Origin: Datura wrightii
Taxonomy: Eukaryota > Streptophyta > Magnoliopsida > Solanales > Solanaceae
DNA: 64,000 nucleotides
Direction of reading: 5' to 3'
NCBI GenBank assembly: GCA_035772735.1
Contig: JASDFA010000016.1
Coordinates: 151,478,501-151,542,500 of the forward strand
Positions within the stretch are counted from its first letter, which is position 1. Every line of letters starts with the position of its first letter. A program made the position numbers and the translations under genes. Of the stretch, positions 57,247 to 64,000 are shown piece by piece. The notes beneath the pieces were generated by a model. That model was given only the letters and a program-made list of their open reading frames with translations. It made no database searches and was not told where the DNA came from.

Positions 57247-58491
57247 TCAACGGCAGATGCTCATCCCAGCTACCCCCAAATCTAGTACACACGCTCGTAG
57301 CATATCTTCAAGCGTCTGGATAGTTCGTTCTGCTTGCCCGTCTGTTTGAGGGTGGAATGCTGTGCTCAAATTAATCTGCGTTCCCAGACCTCTCTGAAAT
57401 GACTGCCAAAATCTAGCTATAAATTGTGCTCTTCTGTCAGAGATAATAGATACTGGAACACCGTGTAACCTAACTATCTCTGTGATATACAGTTCACCAT
57501 AATCCTCAGCAGAGAATGTAGTTCGTACTGACAGGAAATAGGCTGATTTTGTCAGCCTGTCAACGATTACCCAAATAGAATCATTTCTGTATCTGGTACG
57601 GGGTAACCCTGTTACAAAATCCATATTTATCGCTTCCCATTTCCACAAAGGCACAACTATATCCTGCGTCAGACCGCCCGCTTTCTGGTGTTCTGCTTTC
57701 ACCTGCTGGCAGTTAGGACATCTAGATACAAATTCAGCTATTTCAGCTTTCATACCTGGCCACCAGTAGATGTATCTGATGTCGTGGTACATTTTCGTTG
57801 CTCCTGGATGGAGGGAATAGCGAGCGTAATGTACCTCATGCATGATCTGCTGGAGAAGCCCTAAAACATTCGGGACACATAGGCGGCCCTTACAACGCAA
57901 CACTTCATCCTCAGTCACTTGGAAATCTGGCTCCTTACCTTTCTGAACTCTACCTCTGAGCTGGATTAAGTCAGGGTCCTCGTACTGCCGTTCTTTTACC
58001 TCTGTAACTAACGACGACACAGTAGAGTTCTGAATCACCGCTCTGTTATTTTTCGTTTCTGCTACTCGAACGGCTAAACCAGCTAGCTGATGAATTTCCT
58101 TGGCTAACTCCCGCTTCTCGGGTCGCAAATACGCTAAACTCCCCATTGACTTACGACTGAGGGCATCTGCTACTACATTGGCTTTTCCCGGATGATACAG
58201 AATGTCCACGTCATAGTCTTTCAGTAATTCTAACCAACGACGCTGCCGCAGATTTAACTCCCTCTGTGTGAAAATATACTGCAGGCTTTTATGATCTGTA
58301 AAAATGTCTACATGAACGCCAGATAGATAATGCCTCCAGATTTTCAGAGCGTGGATCAATGCGGCCAGTTCCAGGTCATGGGTCGGATAGTTCTTTTCGT
58401 GCTTCCTCAGCTGTCTAGAAGCATAAGCAATTACCTTTCCATGCTGCATCAGCACACAACCCAGTCCAATGCCTGAAGCGTCGCAATACAC
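57247..58491 (-). CDS. F3b RNase H and integrase, longest intact frame
   Basis: 414 codons without a stop. RNase H at residues 1-115: first Asp in MYCDASGIGLGC, Glu in DLELAALIHAL, Asp in FTDHKSLQ, then DYDVDILYHPGKANVVADAL. Integrase zinc finger at about 210-260: H in MHEVHYARYSLHPG, then CPNCQQVK. The catalytic core has NMDFVTGLPRTR, ISDRRAQF and DGQAERTIQ, giving the D,D,E triad. The end (LRACVLDLGVAGMSICR) departs from the family's DFGGSWDEHLP-type sequence because of a one-base loss near 57292, after which the integrase C-terminus lies in another frame. RNase H would remove the RNA template, and integrase would insert the DNA copy. Confidence 0.88.
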   Translation of the reverse strand: MYCDASGIGLGCVLMQHGKVIAYASRQLRKHEKNYPTHDLELAALIHALKIWRHYLSGVHVDIFTDHKSLQYIFTQRELNLRQRRWLELLKDYDVDILYHPGKANVVADALSRKSMGSLAYLRPEKRELAKEIHQLAGLAVRVAETKNNRAVIQNSTVSSLVTEVKERQYEDPDLIQLRGRVQKGKEPDFQVTEDEVLRCKGRLCVPNVLGLLQQIMHEVHYARYSLHPGATKMYHDIRYIYWWPGMKAEIAEFVSRCPNCQQVKAEHQKAGGLTQDIVVPLWKWEAINMDFVTGLPRTRYRNDSIWVIVDRLTKSAYFLSVRTTFSAEDYGELYITEIVRLHGVPVSIISDRRAQFIARFWQSFQRGLGTQINLSTAFHPQTDGQAERTIQTLEDMLRACVLDLGVAGMSICR

Positions 58492-59535
58492 TGAATAACC
58501 TTCTGTACCTTCCGGGGGGAGGAGGTTAATCTGTCTTTTAACTCCTGGAAGCTCTACTCACATGCCTCTGTCCACTGAAACTTCGCTGCTTTCTGTGTCA
58601 GTTTGGTCAGAGGTGTCGCTATAGTAGAGAATCCCTCAACAAATCTCCTGTAATATCCTGCTAACCCCAGAAAACTGTGAACCTCGGTCGGAGTGGTAGG
58701 TCTGGGCCATGTCTTGACCGCCTCTATTTTCTGCGAGTCCACCTGTATACCAGCATCCGACACGATATGCCCCAACAAGGCAACTGAGTTCAGCCAGAAC
58801 TCACACTTAGAAAACTTGGCGTATAGCTGACGGTCCCTAAGGATCTAGAGTACTGTTCGCAAATGGTTCTGGTGATCTGTCTCTGAATGAGAATATACCA
58901 GAATATCATCGATAAATACTATCACGAACAGATCCAAATACGGTCTGAATATGCTGTTCATCAGGTCCATAAACACTGCGGGAGCATTCGTCAGCCCAAA
59001 AGACATGACTAGAAATTCAAAGTGACCATATCTGGTCCTGAAAGCAGTCTTTGGAATGTCCCTCTCACGAACTCGGCCTGGTGGTATCCGGACCTCAGAT
59101 TTATCTTAGAGAAACATCTGGCCCTCTGCAACTGGTCAAACAAATCATCTATTTTAGGGAGCGGGTATTTGTTTTTAACCGTTACCTTATTCAGCTGTCG
59201 GTAGTCTATACACATACGGAGTGAGCCATCTTTCTTTCTTACAAATAGAACTGGCGCACCCCACGGGGAAGTACTAGGCCTGATAAAATCTTTGTCAAGC
59301 AAATATTTTAACTGCTCTTTCAACTCTCTAAGCTCAGTTGGTGCCATGCGATACGGGGGAATGGATATAGGTTGAGTCCCTGGCAACAAGTCAATTGTAA
59401 AATCTATCTCCCTCTCGGGAGGGATACCAGGCAACTCATCTGGAAATACGTCAGGGAATTCATTGACCACTGGAACAGACTGAAGAGTCGGAGGTTCCAC
59501 CCGAACGTCCTAGACTCTAACTAGGTGGTAAATAC
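58492..59535 (-). pseudogene. F3b reverse transcriptase
   Basis: Minus strand 59500-59009 encodes PGIPPEREIDFTIDLLPG, LKEQLKYLLDKDFIRPS, LFVRKKDGSLRMCIDYRQLN and FSKINLRSGYHQ. A small deletion near 59082 then shifts the frame. The catalytic box IDDI lies near 58900-58920 in the shifted frame. The thumb (LGHIVSDAGIQVDSQKIEAV, FLGLAGYYRRFVEGFSTIAT) is at 58554-58778, with a stop between thumb and RNase H near 58556. Full extent is present but not one frame. Confidence 0.85.
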
Positions 59536-59540
59536 ATCCC

Positions 59541-59644
59541 TTTGCTATTAATTTTCTCGCCTGAAGGTAGGAAATAAACCTACCTTTTGGCGTTTGCTAT
59601 TAATTTTCTCGCCTGAAGGTAGGAAATAAACCTACCTTTTGGCG
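59541..59644. repeat. 52-bp perfect tandem duplication inside F3b protease-RT linker
   Basis: Units 59541-59592 and 59593-59644 are identical, each beginning TTTGCTATTAATTTTCTCGC. Because 52 is not a multiple of three, the duplication shifts the frame and ends the protease frame at ARKLIANAKR-stop. Confidence 0.95.
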
Positions 59645-60029
59645 TTGTTGTGCTCCCTTTCCATTCTCGCACTGCTTCCCCCAGAAAGTGAAATCGGACC
59701 GTCTTGGTCCAACATTCTAAATTGGCATAGAATGGCACTAACCAGTCCATACACATAATGGCATCGAAGTCGACCATCTCAAGTTCTATCAAGTCTACGG
59801 TGGTCTGGCGATCAGCAACCTCTACCATACACCCTCGGTAAACTCTTTTAGCTGTAATATAGTCACCGATCGATGTAAGCACTAAAAAGAGCTTCTGAAG
59901 CAATTCTGGTTCGATACCCAACTTCCGGGCCACAAATGGTGTAATATATGACAAGGTAGACCCTGGATCAATCAATACATAAACAGGGTATGAGCAGATA
60001 ATCAATATACCTGTGACATCGTCGGGAGA
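59580..60029 (-). pseudogene. F3b protease
   Basis: Retropepsin-like protease: the active site is YVLIDPGSTLSYITPF near 59960 (the D-S/T-G triad reads DPGST in this clade), then VYRGCMVEVADRQTTVDLIE and FDAIMCMDWLVPFYANLECW. Normally continuous with gag; here a TAG separates them at 60033 (PGRQDS-stop-ASPDDVTG). The end is cut by the tandem duplication. Confidence 0.82.
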
Positions 60030-60032
60030 TGC

Positions 60033-61398
60033 CTATGAATCTTGCCTCCCTGGTAATGCATAGGTACGGCTGGGGCCTGCACCTGAGCCAGAGGCTCCTA
60101 ATCTACCTCGGCCCCTATTTGCTGAACCTAAGGGTCTGCGCCTTGTTGAGGCTACTGGAGCTCGTGGCCCCGTTGATGTTCTATCCAAACTATCCCGACT
60201 ACCCTGTCCTCTGGTCGGACAATCTCTCATTAAATGCCCTTCTTGTCCGCAGTAATAGCACCTTGAGAAGCCTTGCCTGCAGGCTCCAGAATAGGATCGG
60301 TGGCATATAGGACAAGGGGTAGGTGAAAATCTACTCTGTTCTGCCCTCCGTTGCTGAGGTGGTGCTACTGTCCGTAAACTTCTATCAGACTCTGACTGAC
60401 TCCGGCGAACAAATCTGCCTCTCTGCTGCTGTACCGGAGGTAAAAATCTGGGTGGCCTATCTGAAAACCGTGGTCTCGGCCCCCTGGGGATTTCCCCCTG
60501 AATCTCAATGGGTCTGTTTCTACGGCGCTGCTCTGAAGTCGCCTGCCAATCGCCCCACTGCCGCTGTCTCAGGCCCTCAATTGTCTGTGCGAAGGTCTGT
60601 ACCCTGGCTATGTCCATGTCCTCTCTCAAAGTAGCCGTCATGCACGTCTCTATGTAATCTAAATTCAACCCCATAATAAAGCGATGGGCTCTGGACAACA
60701 TGGTGTCCATAAATGCTGGAGCATAGTGGGCTAAGGAGTTGAACTGTAAAGAATACTCACGGACGCTCTTGGCCCCCTGCTCTAAGTGTAAGAACTGGTC
60801 CATCCGGGCCTGTCTGACCTCCCGGGGTAAGTAGTGGTCCAGGAAGGCCTCCGAGAAGCTGGACCAGGTCAGAGGGACAACATTTCTCCCTCCAGACGTT
60901 TCCCAACTCTCGTACCATAATACAGCTATGTCCCGCAACCAAAACACTACCAGCTCAACTGATTTTGTAGGGGTCACATGCATAACCCGGTAAATGCTCT
61001 GCATCTGATCTAGGAAATCGTGGGGGTCCTCTGCTTGATCTGACCCAGCGAACTGCGGGGGTCCCAATGCCAAAAATTCTCTAACCCCGGAACTACCTGG
61101 CCCACCTAGGGATTCTGCTGCTGCAGGTGGTACTGGCTGACGCTGAGTAGCTAGCATCTAGGTCAACATAACCACCGCACTACGTAGCTCCTGATCAGAT
61201 GAAGTGGGTGCAGGAGCTGTGGGAAGCGGTGCTGCCTCAAATGGTGTCTAGCAAGGCGGAGACTGCTGGGAGGGTCGAGATGACACCTTCGTATCGCCCT
61301 CGCACCGGGCTGAATCTGGCTGTAAGTGAGGCATCTTGCTGGTGCCTTCACCTGCCGCTGTATCTAATCTCCTGCCCAGGGTGCCGCTGGTCTGCCAT
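60033..61398 (-). pseudogene. F3b gag
   Basis: The minus-strand ATG at 61398 (MADQRHPGQEIR) is the likely start. Stops and a frameshift lie before 61157, from which 374 codons are open. The gag core holds ALGPPQFAGSDQAEDPHDFL, WSSFSEAFLDHYLPREVRQA and LEQGAKSVREYSLQFNSLAH. An Arg/Pro-rich linker follows, then the CCHC knuckle CYYCGQEGHLMRDC (about 60225-60265). Gag ends at a TAG at 60033 that replaces a sense codon at the gag-protease junction. Apart from the N-terminus it looks well kept. Confidence 0.85.
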
Positions 61399-61610
61399 TT
61401 TTATCTGTAGACAAAGAATATGATAAGTTTTAAGAACTCGACCCTATACTGTACTGTGTTATGACATGACTAAGTATGAAAGAAGGGTAACCATCCTATT
61501 ATGCCTCGCAGCCTCCTGCCTATAGTATGTGGTGCACAACACATCCATAGACAAGACTCTACTTAGCACGGCTTGCAGACTCCCTGGGACACGAACTTCT
61601 CTGATACCAA
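61399..61610 (-). other. F3b leader and initiator-Met primer site
   Basis: Minus-strand TTGGTATCAGAG at 61599-61610, followed by a leader matching that of F3a (33670-33870). No coding sequence. Confidence 0.82.
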
Positions 61611-61613
61611 GTT

Positions 61614-63096
61614 TGTCACACCCCACCTTGGGGGGTATGACGGGCTCCTGGTGCCTACTAGACTCTGGCTCTATTTCAAGAAACGAACCAGCTATATAGC
61701 GGCTGTAAATATAGCCCCCGGCTGATTAGGCCTATAGCCACCTGTAAGGCACAACAGCTAGCCAGAATAATGACACTATAATCTGAAGCAACTGCTATTC
61801 ACATTTGTGATCGACAAGGTCACTAACTATAACTAGAAGAAGGCCCCACGCGGCCAACATCAAAAACTAAACACATATATACATACACTGCCCCACACGA
61901 CCGGCTCCACCACCATAGGGAAACATCAGACTGCAAGCCTCTAGGAAGTAATAATAGAATGATCGGGACAGGGCCCCGACCTACCCAAACTGTAATAAAA
62001 AAGGAAATAGGAGCAACCTCCGACTGTCTAGCTCCGGAGGATAGGAGCTGACAACTCTGCTGACTGGATCACGAGGGATTGACTCCTCGTCTATGTGTAC
62101 CTACAAGCAAGCAATGCAGCGCCCCTACGGGCGTCAGTACCACAGGTACTGAGCATGTAAAGCAAACTGAAATATACAACTGAAATGGGTAACAACAATA
62201 ACATGAAATACAAGCAGGAAGTAGCTGAGTCTATCTAGCTGAGGATAACTGGGGAGAGTTTACCTATTCTGTAACTAAACTGAGCGTACCTGACGATGTG
62301 TCGTCCTACTGTCTATCAGTATCTAATAGCACATATAGATATACATATAAATACACACAATACCTGAGCGACCCCCATAAGCCGGAAGGTGCCAACCAAC
62401 AGAACAATCTATTTACCCCTACCCGGGTCTAAACCAACCCAAAATAAGTCACTCCACTCATCTGATAACAGTGAGCTCCTCCTACCGGCCCCCTTGGGTA
62501 CGTAGCTCAGGCCTTGGCCTCTGACAATAAACTGTATCTAAGTCCGAAGACTCCTGCCTCTGGGCGCAAGCGCTCAATGGGGTAATCTGCTGCTGTATCT
62601 GTGACTGAAACTGCCCCTGGGTGTAAACACGCGACAGGGTACTTTTATAAAAATCTGTATCTGAAACTGCCCCCGGCCACAAGCACACACAGAGTAGTCT
62701 GCCCCTTTAAATAGGGTAATTTGGCTCTGCGCAGAGTAAACTGAACTGCCCATGCATGCAGGGTAATCTGGACTGTATTATTATGGTGGTCAGCTATCAT
62801 CGTCCTCTAGGCGGACGGCTTCGCCCAGCTGGGGGCGGTATTTGAATCTGGTATCGACACAGATATAACCCAGGGGCGGTGGGGATGCTAAAGGATACCC
62901 ACATGCCATAACATGTCTCAACATGCAAAACACATACACAGCAAGCATGCTTAAATGAAGAATACTAATCATATTCTCTTCTTTTATTTCAAGGCCAGTC
63001 CGTATTAAACAACTGATGCTGTATTCTATTTGCACTGTTTCTGATTGTTGGGCTAACTACTACCTAGCCTTTATCTATTTATCTGATTATTGTTAC
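61614..63096 (-). repeat. 5' LTR of F3b, interrupted
   Basis: Aligns with 53654-55127 of the 3' LTR up to ..ATTGTTAC, then gives way to a family A LTR. The degenerate CCCTGYAARCAGGG-type repeat region is at about 62560-62770. Confidence 0.87.
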
Positions 63097-64000
63097 TGAT
63101 CTTGGGCAAATTTATATGCCCAAGTGATACTCAAAAGCACCATTTTAGCCTTGTTTATCTATCAATGTGTATACATTCTCATGTAATTGGTAATAAAATG
63201 TGAATTTATACTAACCAACATGATTAGCATTGTTTTGCAGGTAAAATGTAATTTCGGGAAGCTAAAATACATGTTGGAGGATATCGGGGTTGGACTTGGA
63301 TGCGAGCAAGGGACAAGACATTGGACAGCATAAAATAAAGGGGCTCCGCGATGGAGCCGTGTCACGCTGCCATCGTGGAGGCCTTCTGCCTGGATGGGAA
63401 TTTTTAGCCCAAATCCAGTGTGGGTTCGCGATAGGTCCGTGGCACGGTGGCTTGGCTCCGCGTTGCACGCCATGCCACGTTGGGATTTATTTCCTGGACC
63501 CCCAGTTCCAGTGAAGGTCCGCGTTCGTAGCGTGTCCCGGAGGTAGTGCTCCGCGATGCACTCCGTGACACGTTGCTTGTTATTCCGGGAAAAATTTCCA
63601 CCAGTATAAATAGAACACTTAGGTTCATTTTTCAATATTCTGACTTGGTGGAGCAAGAACGTGGGTTACAGGCAGTTGAGGGGATGAAAATATCAGGGTT
63701 TTTCTCTCTTTCTTTCTTCTTTAATTCAATTGCTTGTATGTTTAACACTCATTTAATGATGTTTAATCCACAAATGAGTGGATAAATCCTCTTCTTGCTG
63801 AGGTTATGAACAATTGTAGTGAAATGGATTGTTGATCATAGTGGTTTTTCATCTTTTCTTCCATGTTGTTCTATTAATTCTTGTTCTTACTGCATTAATG
63901 TGTGGCCTACGTTAATGTATATCTAAAAAGTCCGGTTTCACTCGAGAGAGCAAGAAATTGGAAAGTTGTGAATTAATAGGATATGATCTTTACTTGATTT
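63097..64000 (+). repeat. Third family A LTR, continues past the window
   Basis: Starts TGATCTTGGGCAAAT, like the solo LTR at 24585. The palindrome block is at 63341-63575 with GGCTCCGCGATGGAGCC, CCGTGGCACGGTGGC and CTCCGTGACACGTTGC. TATAAATAG is at 63605-63613. Whether it is a solo LTR or the start of a full element cannot be seen. The left flank GTTAC is the candidate target duplication. Confidence 0.85.

Larger units (their letters stand above)
53654..64000 (-). mobile_element. Chromovirus F3b (Tekay/Del type), runs off the right edge
   Basis: Minus strand: 5' LTR from 61614 (broken at 63097 by a family A LTR), primer site, gag, protease, RT, RNase H-integrase, chromodomain, polypurine tract (56340-56354, AAGGGGGGAGAA-type), 3' LTR 53654-56339. 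This is the most complete polyprotein in the window, disabled by a 52-bp duplication, a few stops and small deletions. The right target-site copy is outside the window. Confidence 0.88.

Noticed and set aside
60323..60634. 103-codon plus-strand frame
   Set aside because: Opposite strand of the F3b gag, which has the CCHC knuckle in the minus-strand frame.

Overview
The window is eukaryotic repeat DNA from a plant, with no ordinary host gene that I can support. Almost every base belongs to Ty3/gypsy LTR retrotransposons nested in one another. Two branches are present: Tekay/Del-type chromoviruses (gag with CCHC knuckle, PR-RT-RH-INT, C-terminal chromodomain, initiator-Met tRNA primer site) and Athila/Tat-like elements (tRNA-Asp primer site, long leader, large gag). 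The mix suggests pericentromeric heterochromatin of a eudicot, and family resemblance makes an asterid such as Solanaceae my best guess. Genus cannot be fixed from the sequence.

Layout. 1-2757: end of an Athila/Tat-like element on the minus strand (gag, primer site, LTR 'family A'). 2758-3906: chromovirus LTR fragment. 3907-8477: small plus-strand element with gag and protease but no RT, RNase H or integrase. 8478-8810: leader and LTR start of a minus-strand chromovirus (F4). 8811-48216: a plus-strand chromovirus (F1, target duplication TGTAA) that was hit three times. First, a minus-strand gag/protease/ORF2 element lies at 13511-24549 (duplication GTGTT). Second, a family A solo LTR lies at 24585-26009 (ATCGT/ATTGT). 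Third, a complete chromovirus F2 lies at 27661-44993 (GTTAT), and its own 5' LTR carries chromovirus F3a (27766-35762, minus). F1 integrase and chromodomain resume at 44999 and the 3' LTR ends at 48216. F4 LTR resumes at 48222-49715, followed by a truncated LTR of family F5 (49716-~52815) and another chromovirus LTR fragment (to 53653). 53654-64000: a second F3 element (F3b, minus), whose 5' LTR is broken by a third family A LTR at 63097.

Nearly all coding regions are dead, with stops, frameshifts and deletions. The longest open frame is the F3b RNase H-integrase (57247-58491, 414 codons). ORF2 at 16753-18960 keeps one frame for 736 codons, broken only by TAG/TGA stops that look like C-to-T changes.

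The signal I consider most worth following is regulatory. In the LTRs where that region survives, a block of CpG-rich, imperfectly palindromic short repeats sits in U3 just upstream of the TATA box or conserved start region. The repeat vocabulary differs between blocks (ACGAGTCGT; CCGTGTCACGG with CCATCGCGGAG; CGCATTC-GAATGCG; others). The same vocabulary occurs in unrelated superfamilies, and two copies of one LTR family (F3) carry different vocabularies in the same slot. This looks like an exchangeable promoter cassette. A similar block plus TATA lies inside the 13511-24549 element, ahead of ORF2.
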